64,000 nt of DNA from Sipunculus nudus (lineage: Eukaryota > Annelida > Sipuncula > Golfingiida > Sipunculidae): positions 77,726,643 through 77,790,642 of the forward strand of contig CM049307.1 of assembly GCA_026874595.1 (NCBI GenBank), read 5' to 3'. Position numbers and translations under genes: made by a program. The notes below the pieces were generated by a model, which was given only the letters and a program-made list of their open reading frames with translations, made no database searches and was not told where the DNA came from. This document shows positions 1 through 10,373 of this stretch, one piece after another. Positions within the stretch are counted from its first letter, which is position 1, and every line of letters starts with the position of its first letter.

Positions 1-3000
1 CGTCAAAGGATCGTTCTCGTGACGGTCGTTATTCACTTCGTCGGACGGGTTTTCTCTCACTGATGCCGTTTCGGGCGCTGAAGGAGGGCCCTCTATTGGT
101 TCAGTTTCGGTCAGCGGCGTTAAAGGGACATTCATTCTCCTCCGGTGCGACTTGCGGAGCTGTGGTAGTGACACTACCCGTGCGCTCACAGCAGCTATGT
201 CCTGCTCAATTTGTTTCAACTCTCTCTGCAGCTTTTTCTCCGTTTCTGTCAACGTGTTATGCCATTGTCCATTTTTTTTAGAGGTAACCCTGTACTGTGC
301 TGCAGATTCATAAACGCTTCTGAGCAGTTCCCGCAAGTCTTCCTGCATACATGTGATCTTTATCTTCATGCGTCTTAAACTTTTTTCATCGTCACCACTG
401 GTCCCGCTTCTGATACGGAGCCTCATCAGACGTAATTGGGGCATAATCTGACCGAGCATTGCATCGACTCGTTCGTCGAGAACAGAAGCGTCCAGTTCGT
501 ACCATGTCTCGAGGCACGCGCGGATCTTATCATGTACACATTGCAAAGAAGCATTCTCGAGCCATGCTTTCAGTTGATCCACCATGTCTATCAGCGTTTT
601 GTTATGGTCGACGGCGCTGGCGCGCAGCACCCTGTACATTTCCAACAGCGCTCTGCCCGTCGCAACTTGTGTATCCGTTTCTTTGTGTAACCAGAAAATC
701 CCGGGCACTCCACGGGGTGGCTCGGCCAACATGGACGGTGACTCTTCTGCTTTTTTTTCGATGTGGATCAGGGCATATTCGATGTAATCGGCCATGTTCG
801 TCATCCATGCTTCGACGGTACTCTTAGCGTCTTTTTCTTCTGCGGGCGTTATTGGCAGGACGTGCTGGTATTTCGACTCGTTTCGTTTCACGTCATCGTA
901 CGTGACACTGGGGTCTCGCAATTCGTTCAAAAGGCCTGCCCGCATGTCTGCGATTGTTTGATCATTTTCTTTCTTTTCCCTTTTGGCTGCTTCTGTTTCT
1001 GCCTTGTCTAAAGCCTTTGTAGCCTTCGCTGTGTTAGGCATTATGTTTATCTTGTGCTTACGCTCTATTTTCTTTTTCACAATCAGGGGTATATCGACGC
1101 CCTGTAATGATGGGATATTCGTACGCGCTCGCAGTGCTTTCGTCTTCAACATTGTCAGTTTCTGCTTCATTTCCTCTACCTCCTCGATATTTCCAACCAC
1201 TTTGGACGTGCAAATTGCACAGAAATGTGCAAGTGTGTCTCTACGTTCGTTGTATACTTTGACTGCCTCTTCATACCGTTTGACCAACGACGCAGCATGT
1301 TCGTCCATCTTTCCGTGCGTCACGCCTTTTGAGGGGCGACCTCTGTTGTTTGAAGCTTTTCCGGGTTGACTTTTGATATGGAGCTTCTTGCGGGTCGATG
1401 TGTTCAGATCGTCGACTCCTGGGTCGCCTTCGCCTGATCGCGGAGGGGTCTGTTCATCACGGGTGATGTCACCCTGCACATCTTCCATTTCTTCCGTCTC
1501 GGATGGACCCGAATGTTGCTCGTATGCCGCCACATCCTGCTCTTCCATATCCGCTTCAGCCCCTGTGTTACAGGCGGAGGCGGGGTTTGGTTGGCCTGCC
1601 CCGTCATCGGGCTGCTCCTGAGCAGGTCTTGTGGCGACGTCCTCTTCTGTCGTTTCCTCACGGGTGATGTCACCTTGCACATCTTCCATTTCTTCCGCAC
1701 CGGACTGACCCGAATGTTGCTCGGATGCCGCCACATCCTGCTCTTCCATTTTCTCGTCAGCTCCTGTGTTACAGGCTGAGGCGACGTCCTCTTCTCTCGT
1801 TTCGTCCACCCGGTCCGACTGCTGCGTATCAACTGGCGTGTCCGCCCGCGGCGTGCTGTGGACGGGGGCAACAGGGTCCGTTTGCTCTCGGACAGGTGCG
1901 TCCACTCGGTTCTCAGTTATACTGTACAATCTGCTTTCGTATCCGTTTACTTTCAGCGTGTACGCGAGATTTGTTATATGCTTAATAGCCTCTGCAAGAA
2001 TGTCAAATCCCAAAAGCACAGATGTGCCCGTTGGTGTGACCTTCCCGCGCATGTCCCGACTGTGCGAATCGAAGACGTAATATTTGCTACCTTTTTGCAT
2101 GACAGCGATTGCGCAGTCTTGGAGTATCAGGATCGATGATAAGTACCCCTTGTCGTCACACAGAGCCATCCGTAACGTTCTGTAAGTGTTACGGAAATCA
2201 TTTCTGTTAATTAGGTCGCTCCGGTACATGTACGATACCACAGAGAAAGAACGCGAGAAGCAGTCAATCGTTTCCGGCAACTCGTCCAAACAAACGTATC
2301 CCGCGTCTTCCACAGGGTACCCTTTAATGCTGTAGTAAAGCTGGTCGCCGGCGTCTAAAATGTCGTCTAATGTGGAGGTTGTCCAAGTCTCCGGGTCCTC
2401 AATGCTGCACCGGATCAAAGCCACTGCGCAGTTGGGAACACACTGTTTTCCGACTGAGAACGAAAGAAAATGTTGGTGGTCCCCCTGGTGAAATGACCCC
2501 GTCACGCACTTCGTGATCACCGGGTGTCCAGGTGGTATATCACACGCGTCTGTGTTTGATGCATCTTTTCCCGTTGTATCTTTCTGTGACGCATGCCGGG
2601 GAGGTCCGCCTGAACTCGATCGTGTTTCGTCCGGGCGGTCGCTGCGAGGCATATCTCTCTGTTTGTCAGATCCTCTGCCTTCGTTGGCGGTCTCCGTATC
2701 ACATGGGCGGTCACCGCGTGACGCGACAGTCTTTCCTTGTGTATTGACAGGGACACGCCGTGCGTCGTTCACGCCTCCCTCGTCTTCCACCGTGCCGTCC
2801 GACTCATCCATGGTAGTTACACTAATAGGCACGTTTCCCTCACATTCGCTACTCTCGTCCATATGCTGTTCCAACGTGTCATCAGACGCATCGCTGTCGT
2901 CCATGCTCTGCTCGAACGTGGCAGGCATATTCTGTATTCTTTCTGTAAGTGAAACAGAACTCGCGTCATCTTGTTCCTGTCCGTCCTGTGTTTCTTCTGT

Positions 3001-6000
3001 TTGCATAAACGGTGCACCTGTGACCGTGTGTGAATCTCTCACCCGCGGTGCTAGGAGGGAAGCGTGGTCCGCGCTGGGGTTTGGGGTCTGCGGACGACAA
3101 AGAGTCATATCTACACTATACATACCGCCTTTGTCCAGTTGGAAGTACTCCCGAGTTTTTATGTCTTCGAACGTATCACACAACATAACACGTGTCGGAT
3201 AGTCTCCAGACATGGAAGGGGCGCTATCGTCACCTTCCATTTCTCCACACTCTTCCGCGCTGGTTTCCCTCTGCTCACAGGCTGTTGTGTCCATCTGGTC
3301 CGACTCGCCCCTCGCGCCGCTCGTATTTTCTTCATGTGTTGTTTGTTCTGCGTTTTTTGCATGTCCGGCGGTGTCTGCCGCGGTCGGTCGTTCGCCTGCC
3401 TTTTCCGAGCCCGAGGGCGTCGTAACTGTGTCATTAGCGGGCCGGGATGATAACTGACATGGCCGATCGTTCTGCGCACTAGATGCTCTGCGCCGTTGTC
3501 CTAGCCGCTTTTTGCGTATGCACTTCGGCTCGTCTGCCGACCCAGGGGGTTTCGAGTACGGGTGGTCAACGTGCGCAACGCGTAGCTGGCGCCTCGGTCT
3601 CCGCTTGGGAAAGTCAGGAACTGGTGTGGGGTGTATAACACGAGGTTGTAGTATTTTGGTACTGAGCCGTACCGAGTTGCGTTTAAGACGTCGCGCTGTC
3701 TTCCTCAGAGCTTCCTTTTGCTTGTCGGCGGTAGAATGCTGGTTTGATGGTTTCAAAACACTCTTGTGGCCCTTTCGCCCACGCGTTTCTTTTTTGCACG
3801 CACCCGTGTCTGGAGAGCCGTCTGCGATACGGCGAGCCGCCTCCGCACCACCTGTATGGGCAACAGGCGTGGCTGTTTCTCCTACCGTCCTTAAATGTTG
3901 ATTTGCATCTTGTTCCGGTGCCTCATTCTCCCCTACATGTTGCGGATGTTCAGAAGGAATATCTGTGTCAGCAGTATCCCCCGGGACGGCAGAGACAGAA
4001 GGCGCGACGTGTTCAGCCCCTGCGTTTTCCCCCAGATCAGTGACAGAGGGCGCAGTGGGTACGTTATCGGGACAGATATCTGAAGCGCTCAATATGTCAC
4101 ATTGGTTCATTGCCATCTGCAGGATGTCCTCTTGGCCCCGCCGCATGGGCGTTCCATGTGCTGTATCGCTGTGATATGGAGGGTCTTGGGTAACAGTTGT
4201 ATCCGTGCTGTGTGCCTTCCCTTCTTGTATACTTTCTTGTTTGTCGGTTTCATGTTGTTCAATGTGATGTGATGTGCCCCCGCCATCGGCAGTTGCGGGG
4301 CAGGGAACAAACCCATTTACTGTGTCACCTGTAACCTTTTTCTCTTCATGCCGCTCGTCATGCTCTAGGGCGGCGATGATGGTGGCGACGGCACTTTCGG
4401 TTTCGTCCGTATCAGATTTACTCAGTTGTCCCTCTTCACCTCTGGCTTCTTGGCCGATGCTCGAACCTGTTACAAGCCGTTGCTGTGTGTTGACCCCGGT
4501 TGATGAAGACACGTTGGACGTGTCTGAGGGGGTCTTTCTCACAGGGTCATCCTGCTGTTTGCGGTCGTCCTCCCCGTCAAATGAAGGAAGACTGAACGTG
4601 GTATCCTCTGTGAAAGGATGTTGATAGTGTACAGACCCGGACGCGCCCTGGTCAGCAGGTTGTGTCTGAACGCCTTGGTCATTTGATTGTCCATCGCCAA
4701 ACAGTTCAGATAAAATATCGTTCAGATCTATACCACCTTCGCACTGTTCCGCACAGTACACGTTTTGATGTCCTATGTGATCAGCCGTTTCTGTGGGCAG
4801 TGTCAATTCCCGTGTGTCGTCGGCTGTGTCACCTGGCACACGATTGGGCTGCCCCGTTCCGCCCTGTTGGTAGACACCATCCGCTACCTGTTGTACCCCC
4901 GCTTCCGACTGCCGCAGTTCGATTTCTGCAGCAGCAATTGCGGCTTCTAGTTTGGCCCGTTCTGCTGTAGCTTGTGCGGCTTCTCGAATGGCGCGTTCTG
5001 TTTCAGCTTCTGCGGCTTGTAGTCTGGCGAGTTCTGTTGCGGCCAGTGACATTTCACCTGTCATCATATCGAAATCGGTTTCGTCTTGGTTTGATGACGA
5101 GGCTGGAATCTGAGCACCCAGCATTGTAAGCTGACCCAGCAATTGTTGGGCGGCATTATCGTCGTCTACGTTCCTATCGGTTTCGTCATTAATCTGTGAC
5201 ATGGCTGGTGGCGATACAGCACGGATACTTTTAATCGGTGACCAGGCTGGTTGTAGTTCAGCATGCATATTTTTAACTTCATTGAATAATACCTGGGGGT
5301 CGGGTTCGGGGCCTTTTTGGACAGCCTCCTGGGTCGTTGCGTCTCGTGTCTCAGGTGCGGGATCACTATGGGTTTGCGTTTCTGACGTAGTCGTGGTGTC
5401 CATTTGGGGTGCCTGTGCGGGTGTTTTGGGCTTAGTACACTTCTTTCTTTTCGATTTACTGCCTGAGACCGGTTGGTCGTCTGTCACACTGCCCGACTGT
5501 GGACGGCTTGGAGCGTTTGTTCTACTTGCTGTTGATGTCATCCGCCGTTTTCGTATTTCTGTTTTATCCGCTGTTTCCTCCGTACTCATCGCCTCTCCGC
5601 TTTCACCACCCGCCGTCACATGTTCATCCGTACACATTTGATCTGCGCTCCCACCAGCGGCATTTGCACTGATTGAAGGCAGGTGCCGCCGGTGCTGTTC
5701 TTCCCGCAACGGCCCTGTTATCGGTCTTTCGTCCAATCCGCCGCTACGCTCTTGTCTGGTGCTGGCACTTGTCTGCATGCGGTGCATGATCCTCGCCCAT
5801 TCTTTGTCAAGATCCTCGAGTAAAGAGGATGCCTCATCCGCGTACATATCTATGGCACGAGGAGGAGAACCGGACTGTGGTTGTACTTTTGCTTGTTCAG
5901 ATGTCGGTATTAAAACGTCGTACCCTCCTTCGGTGTGTACGAGAGTTATTGAAGGTTTCCTGCTACGTGCTAATGATGTCAGAAGGCGGATGTCACCTGT

Positions 6001-6288
6001 CGTCCGCAGGACATTTACATGGCAATCGTACTTATGTGATACCGCCCGCACCGCGTCGTTTCCGGGTTCAACCCCTTCCTGCAGCTCGTTGTTACCTGTG
6101 TGATCCCTTACTACCTGACGCAACCTCCCATGCTGGCCTTCGTGCATCCCGTTCATTAGTATGGCCACAGCCCGGAAAAAACTGTTTCCGTCTCTGATGA
6201 CGTTCTTGCGCGTCCATCCCGTTTTTTGCAACTGCTCGTCCCATTCCGTCCTGCTCATCGGTGTCGGGTCGGCTGTTTGCCGTGCCAT
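1..6288 (-). CDS. Giant tegument-like protein, OTU-like plus C76-like domains (partial, C-terminus off window)
   Basis: One frame stays open from the ATG at 6288 to the window edge, at least 2096 codons without a stop. Residues about 25-125 look like an OTU cysteine protease: DGNSFFRAV at 33-41, then a segment ending GGYDVL. Ser36 stands where OTU enzymes have the catalytic Cys, and Gly stands where His precedes Tyr, so this copy looks inactive. Next come Pro/Thr/Ser-rich linkers, a basic stretch near 276-286 and an Ala/Glu coiled coil near 405-460. At about 1260-1460 a second globular domain has GKQC (Cys1283), then LDDIL..GDQLY, then FDSHSRD (Asp1407, His1409). This is the layout of the herpesvirus tegument deubiquitinase (peptidase C76), with its catalytic residues present. 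The visible C-terminal part is helical and charged. Size and the C76-like domain suggest a large tegument (UL36-like) protein; that is inference. It is divergent from the next gene, only 54 bp away. Confidence 0.8.
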   Translation of the reverse strand, partial: MARQTADPTPMSRTEWDEQLQKTGWTRKNVIRDGNSFFRAVAILMNGMHEGQHGRLRQVVRDHTGNNELQEGVEPGNDAVRAVSHKYDCHVNVLRTTGDIRLLTSLARSRKPSITLVHTEGGYDVLIPTSEQAKVQPQSGSPPRAIDMYADEASSLLEDLDKEWARIMHRMQTSASTRQERSGGLDERPITGPLREEQHRRHLPSISANAAGGSADQMCTDEHVTAGGESGEAMSTEETADKTEIRKRRMTSTASRTNAPSRPQSGSVTDDQPVSGSKSKRKKCTKPKTPAQAPQMDTTTTSETQTHSDPAPETRDATTQEAVQKGPEPDPQVLFNEVKNMHAELQPAWSPIKSIRAVSPPAMSQINDETDRNVDDDNAAQQLLGQLTMLGAQIPASSSNQDETDFDMMTGEMSLAATELARLQAAEAETERAIREAAQATAERAKLEAAIAAAEIELRQSEAGVQQVADGVYQQGGTGQPNRVPGDTADDTRELTLPTETADHIGHQNVYCAEQCEGGIDLNDILSELFGDGQSNDQGVQTQPADQGASGSVHYQHPFTEDTTFSLPSFDGEDDRKQQDDPVRKTPSDTSNVSSSTGVNTQQRLVTGSSIGQEARGEEGQLSKSDTDETESAVATIIAALEHDERHEEKKVTGDTVNGFVPCPATADGGGTSHHIEQHETDKQESIQEGKAHSTDTTVTQDPPYHSDTAHGTPMRRGQEDILQMAMNQCDILSASDICPDNVPTAPSVTDLGENAGAEHVAPSVSAVPGDTADTDIPSEHPQHVGENEAPEQDANQHLRTVGETATPVAHTGGAEAARRIADGSPDTGACKKETRGRKGHKSVLKPSNQHSTADKQKEALRKTARRLKRNSVRLSTKILQPRVIHPTPVPDFPKRRPRRQLRVAHVDHPYSKPPGSADEPKCIRKKRLGQRRRASSAQNDRPCQLSSRPANDTVTTPSGSEKAGERPTAADTAGHAKNAEQTTHEENTSGARGESDQMDTTACEQRETSAEECGEMEGDDSAPSMSGDYPTRVMLCDTFEDIKTREYFQLDKGGMYSVDMTLCRPQTPNPSADHASLLAPRVRDSHTVTGAPFMQTEETQDGQEQDDASSVSLTERIQNMPATFEQSMDDSDASDDTLEQHMDESSECEGNVPISVTTMDESDGTVEDEGGVNDARRVPVNTQGKTVASRGDRPCDTETANEGRGSDKQRDMPRSDRPDETRSSSGGPPRHASQKDTTGKDASNTDACDIPPGHPVITKCVTGSFHQGDHQHFLSFSVGKQCVPNCAVALIRCSIEDPETWTTSTLDDILDAGDQLYYSIKGYPVEDAGYVCLDELPETIDCFSRSFSVVSYMYRSDLINRNDFRNTYRTLRMALCDDKGYLSSILILQDCAIAVMQKGSKYYVFDSHSRDMRGKVTPTGTSVLLGFDILAEAIKHITNLAYTLKVNGYESRLYSITENRVDAPVREQTDPVAPVHSTPRADTPVDTQQSDRVDETREEDVASACNTGADEKMEEQDVAASEQHSGQSGAEEMEDVQGDITREETTEEDVATRPAQEQPDDGAGQPNPASACNTGAEADMEEQDVAAYEQHSGPSETEEMEDVQGDITRDEQTPPRSGEGDPGVDDLNTSTRKKLHIKSQPGKASNNRGRPSKGVTHGKMDEHAASLVKRYEEAVKVYNERRDTLAHFCAICTSKVVGNIEEVEEMKQKLTMLKTKALRARTNIPSLQGVDIPLIVKKKIERKHKINIMPNTAKATKALDKAETEAAKREKKENDQTIADMRAGLLNELRDPSVTYDDVKRNESKYQHVLPITPAEEKDAKSTVEAWMTNMADYIEYALIHIEKKAEESPSMLAEPPRGVPGIFWLHKETDTQVATGRALLEMYRVLRASAVDHNKTLIDMVDQLKAWLENASLQCVHDKIRACLETWYELDASVLDERVDAMLGQIMPQLRLMRLRIRSGTSGDDEKSLRRMKIKITCMQEDLRELLRSVYESAAQYRVTSKKNGQWHNTLTETEKKLQRELKQIEQDIAAVSARVVSLPQLRKSHRRRMNVPLTPLTETEPIEGPPSAPETASVRENPSDEVNNDRHENDPLT
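1461..1780 (-). repeat. In-frame 67-codon duplication inside the giant tegument-like gene
   Basis: A segment of about 120 bp beginning at 1461 recurs at 1662, a spacing of 201 bp, which is exactly 67 codons. The copies differ at scattered bases and share the acidic Glu/Gln/Asp-rich peptide that includes EEMEDVQGDITR. It lies in the flexible acidic region just after the C76-like domain. Confidence 0.8.
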
Positions 6289-6342
6289 TTTTATTATTGG
6301 AACTGTCTGACCTCTACAATGTCCGTTTTGCACTGACGTTTG
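6289..6342. promoter_or_regulatory. Very short divergent intergenic region
   Basis: Only 54 bp separate the ATG of the giant minus-strand gene (6288) from the ATG of the plus-strand gene (6343). Any promoter for either gene must lie here or inside the opposite coding region. No clear TATA box is seen for the plus-strand gene; TTTATTATT near 6288-6296 is the only AT-rich patch. Confidence 0.4.
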
Positions 6343-7884
6343 ATGACGCCCTTTTCCCGTCACAGCAAGGGACGACGTGAGGGACAAAGTTCACCATTGC
6401 GGATCCCAAATAAGTTGCCCTCCGTGACCCATCAACACGTGATGGAACAGGCTTTCAAGTTCGATCAAATGAGCAGGGACCGCTTCATGCGGACACAGAA
6501 TCGCCGGCTGGAGACAAGCCTGCCGGAACACATCCGCCGCAAAGCCATAGCCGTGTTGCCGAGGGTTCCAGAGACTTACCTCCATGGGGTGTTCGTAGGC
6601 GACCATGACGTCAGAAAGTACAAAGGGGAGTACACGGACATAGTGAGGTTAAAGACGCAACCCGTCCGGGAAAGTTTGGGCAGGGCGGGGGCAGAATTGC
6701 CCATAAATGTCGACCTCAGCCACCTGGCGACCACAGGGCCTGGCCCCGTCGACGTTTCCGATTCTTCAGCACCGACTGTGGCCCACCCGAAACATTTCGT
6801 CCCTGGGCTGTTAATGTTCACACGGCGGCGTCTGCACCTCCTGGACGCGGACGCAAAGATGAAGGACAGACTTCGTGTGCAGCAATCGGGTCTCACGTAC
6901 GCCGAGAGATTATGCGAAGTGATACAGGATGCTAGCGACGCCCTCATTTCACGCGTGGAAGGACCGGACACGGACGGCTATTTACATCAGGTGCAGGGGA
7001 AATCGTCCTACGGCCGACAGGTTCCAATGAAGTCTCTGCTGGCAGCACTTCACAGTCGGAGACTCAAAGACGAAACATCTGTCTTTGTCAACACCATCAC
7101 TGATTGCATGGCTGATGTCACCGTGGACGCTATGCAGGACGCCAAAAAACTCGGCAAGCAGTGGGACCCAGTGGGACTCTTCACAGAAAACTTCATTCCG
7201 TCAGGAGTGTACATAGGCTGTCACAACACGAGCGGTGGTTCACTGCTGGACGCACCTGTCAACCAGTGCAATTTGCCACACGCTGTCCGTCTGTGCGTGT
7301 CAGGGCGGCCTCGGGACGCCGCCGATAAGGTGCATGCGCATTGTAACACGTTCATCCCTCCTTCCGATGAAAAGCTACAGTTGTGGTGTCCCGTCGAAAA
7401 TTACATCGATATGGACCTATGTTACCACACTGAGGACGACGAATATTACGACGAATATAAAGTAATGTACGACCGCTCTGGTGCATTCGATGGAACGCCA
7501 ACGCGGATAAATGATTTCCAACTGTTTTTTGTCGTGGCCATGTTGGAACAAGATAAGATTGGGCTGTATGTCGTTAAGTCAACCAAAACAGCCAGACACG
7601 TGTCACGGCACGTCCACCGCTACGTCGGGACAGGTGTGGGTCGTGTGAGGCGCACATTCTGTGCCACTTTGGAAATGGCCAAGTGTCGATCGGTTTCAGT
7701 ACAGGACGCGAAGAAAAACCTGTTTTCTGTTCTAACAAGAACAGCGGCGTGGGCAGCGTCTTTCCGTTTGGGGCGCGTGCGACAGTTTGCTTCTAATGTA
7801 CCGTGTGTAGAAGTGAGAGACGGCCGCGTGTATTTTCCCTATTTCTTGCTTGATCTTGATACAAAATACACGTATGCTTTTTGA
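6343..7884 (+). CDS. Unrecognised 513-residue protein
   Basis: The frame opens at a TTG at 6340, but the first ATG is at 6343 and is taken as the start. The product is soluble-looking, with no signal peptide or membrane segment. The N-terminus is basic (SRHSKGRREG) and the middle is mixed alpha/beta, with Cys and His scattered rather than paired. An acidic Tyr-rich patch (EDDEYYDEY) lies near residue 365. I do not recognise the family. Base composition and codon use resemble the neighbouring viral genes. It is followed by a polyadenylation signal at 7941 and then by a long non-coding island, so it is probably a single-gene transcript. A virion or replication role cannot be told from the sequence. 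Confidence 0.75.
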   Translation: MTPFSRHSKGRREGQSSPLRIPNKLPSVTHQHVMEQAFKFDQMSRDRFMRTQNRRLETSLPEHIRRKAIAVLPRVPETYLHGVFVGDHDVRKYKGEYTDIVRLKTQPVRESLGRAGAELPINVDLSHLATTGPGPVDVSDSSAPTVAHPKHFVPGLLMFTRRRLHLLDADAKMKDRLRVQQSGLTYAERLCEVIQDASDALISRVEGPDTDGYLHQVQGKSSYGRQVPMKSLLAALHSRRLKDETSVFVNTITDCMADVTVDAMQDAKKLGKQWDPVGLFTENFIPSGVYIGCHNTSGGSLLDAPVNQCNLPHAVRLCVSGRPRDAADKVHAHCNTFIPPSDEKLQLWCPVENYIDMDLCYHTEDDEYYDEYKVMYDRSGAFDGTPTRINDFQLFFVVAMLEQDKIGLYVVKSTKTARHVSRHVHRYVGTGVGRVRRTFCATLEMAKCRSVSVQDAKKNLFSVLTRTAAWAASFRLGRVRQFASNVPCVEVRDGRVYFPYFLLDLDTKYTYAF

Positions 7885-7940
7885 TGATATGGAACGTGTG
7901 TGTTAAACAACAAGGCATTGTATAGGAAATTGTTGTTCCC

Positions 7941-7946
7941 AATAAA
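7941..7946 (+). terminator. Polyadenylation signal AATAAA
   Basis: AATAAA lies 57 bp after the stop of the 513-residue plus-strand gene and is the likely 3' end signal for it. Confidence 0.6.
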
Positions 7947-8257
7947 AACCACATATTGTGCTTTGACAAATGAATCATCTATGTTTTTCTTCATATATCT
8001 GTTATATGTGTTGTTGTACGCTGTATGTTTTTAAATACAATTTATTTCACTACCATCTCTCACCAACGTCCAAATGCCCCCATTTATTATTTTGTGTACA
8101 TGGTGTGTGTGTGTGCGCGCATTCAGGTTATGTGTCATATAAACCCCGCACATTGCAGGTTAAATTTAATATCTATCACAAACAGACCAAAAAGAAACGA
8201 CATAAACGTACTATTGTGTCACATAAAGGGGGTAAAACCTTACCACAATCTACACAA

Positions 8258-9118
8258 CGCCTCGCCCCCTGTGTGTATTCTTTTTAGGGATCGATCCCCC
8301 ATAAAGTATTATCCCCTGGGGGCGAGGCCCCCACAACGGGCCTTCCATGTAATTCCTTATGGGGGCCTCGCCCCCTGTGTATATTCTTTGTAGGGATCGA
8401 TCCTACATAAAGTATTATCCCCTGGGGGCGAGGCCCCCACCACGGGTCTTCCATATAGTTCCTTATGGGGGCCTCGCCCCCAGTGTATATTCTTTTTAGG
8501 GATCGATCCCCCATAAAATATTATTCCCGGGGGCGAGGCCCCCACCACGGGCCTTCCATGTAATTCCTTATGGGGGCCTCGCCCCCTGTGTATATTCTTT
8601 GTAGGGATCGATCCAACATAAAGTATTATCCCCTGGGGGCGAGGCCCCCACCACGGGCCTTCCATGTAGTTCCTTATGGGGGCCTCGCCCCCAGTGTATA
8701 TTCTTTGTAGGGATCGATCCCACATAAAATATTATTCCCGGGGGCGAGGCCCCCACCACGATCCTTCCATGTAATTCCTTATGGGGGCCTCGCCCCCAGT
8801 GTATATTCTTTGTAGGGATCGATCCCACATAAAATATTATTCCCGGGGGCGAGGCCCCCACCACGATCCTTCCATGTAATTCCTTATGGGGGCCTCGCCC
8901 CCTGTGTATATTCTTTTTAGGGATCGATCCCCCATAAAGTATTATCCCCTGGGGGCGAGGCCCCCACCACGGGCCCTCCATGTAATTCCTTATGGGGGCC
9001 TCGCCCCCTGTGTGTATTCTTTTTAGGGATCGATCCCCCATAAAGTATTATCCCCTGGGGGCGAGGCCCCCACCACGACCCCTGTGGAGAAACCTCTATA
9101 GGGGCCTCGGCCCCAGGG
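8258..9118. repeat. Eight-copy ~106-bp palindromic tandem array, candidate replication origin
   Basis: The 12-bp palindrome GGGATCGATCCC, or a near copy, occurs at 8287 and then every 105-106 bp, eight times in all. In each unit it is flanked on one side by GGGGGCCTCGCCCCC and on the other by the reverse complement GGGGGCGAGGCCCCC. Each arm is itself a 6-bp GC stem with a 3-nt loop. Each unit is therefore a large inverted repeat with three nested palindromes separated by AT-rich spacers such as ATAAAGTATTAT. The last copy, near 9099, is diverged. The structure suits a lytic replication origin, a recombination site or a packaging signal, but function is inference. A host-type satellite is the main alternative. 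Confidence 0.85.
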
Positions 9119-9237
9119 GAGACTCTGTGGTGATCGGAACGATCCCATTGTGCTTTGACATGCGTTGCACACCGTTGGCTTTCTCAGTACCGATGATACC
9201 CGACGATCACTCTTTAACCATTCACATCCGTATACGA

Positions 9238-9360
9238 ACCCGATCCCACTCACAACTCCCCTGTTCTCCCCCCCCCGGCGACCCCTGCTGACCTGTCACC
9301 TTCGACCCGATCCCATCCAGAACTCCCCTGTTCTCCCCCCCGGCGACCCCTGTTCACCTT
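9238..9360. repeat. Two-copy C-rich direct repeat
   Basis: A segment reading AACTCCCCTGTTCTCCCC, followed by a long C run and CGGCGACCCCTG, occurs at about 9251 and again at about 9320. It sits just past the palindromic array, and another C-rich tract follows at 9495-9540. It looks like simple repeat expansion; no function is visible. Confidence 0.6.
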
Positions 9361-10373
9361 TTACATCCGACCTCGTCGACCCCAACCGACCTTTCACATC
9401 CAACCGACCTACAACTGGTCCACTTCTGACTTGAACCACACAACCGACCCCAGGCCCACAACTCTATTACTTCTTGGCATAAGGCAGAGGGAGGGGCCGC
9501 CCCCTCCCCCCCTCAAGTCCCCCCCTCCCCCACAGGGGAGCCGTCTGGGACCCAAAAGCGCCCATAGAGCGCTCTCAACTGATAGTATAATAGACTCGGC
9601 CTGCTTATATAGTAGGGTTGTGGACACATTGAAAACTTTGGTGTGCGGCAGATTTTACGTTTGTGCAAGATGTACGCGCAAACTGGAAAAGATATCGCAA
9701 ATGTCACTCGTTGAACGCTTTAAGCATATTTTTCCGAAGATTTTAGCACATATTTCGTAAATGTTGTGTAGACCGTTGTCCGGCAAGTGGCCATTTTGTG
9801 TTGCTGACCAATATGTTGGCGTCAGTATCGCCACCTGCCGACGACCAGTGGAACTATATCAGATAGACAACAGATTTATCAAGTTGAAGGAACACAAATG
9901 TAACAAACATGTTCCCAAGCTACTAACGTTCATGTATAAATCTCTTGTGTATCATACTATAATTCACGGGAATCTGTTTGTCTGTCTGTCTGTCCGGATT
10001 CTTTCGCACGCTAGGGATTGCACGGTCGTCAAACTTCGTGGGAGGGTGCATCTTGGTCCGGGGAAGAGCAAGTTTATATTTTTTAGGCGTTTGGTAAAGA
10101 AATGGCCTCAAAATCGATAAAATTATTCTGGGTTTAATACCTGCGGTGTGCCATGGCCATTCTCACATTGTGCTTCCTCATAATTTAAGAAATGTGTGCA
10201 TGCAGGTACAGATATGGGTATACTCTAGTTAATTCTAAAGAGTACATATGATTTGCCCTGTAACTTAATATCTTCCAAATTATAGCAAATATATATTCAT
10301 AAGTGTTCATGGATTCCGTAGTCCAGCACGGTGGTGTATATTTTAATACATTTGAAGTCAATGCCAACTGTGG

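Noticed and set aside
8284-9041. Long minus-strand open frames across the palindromic array
   Set aside because: They are translations of the repeat itself. Unit length alternates between 105 and 106 bp, so frames shift between copies, and the peptide has no protein-like features.
9431-9760. Open frame of about 109 codons past the array
   Set aside because: It is Pro-rich because of the C-rich tract, starts in simple repeat and has no features or polyadenylation signal.
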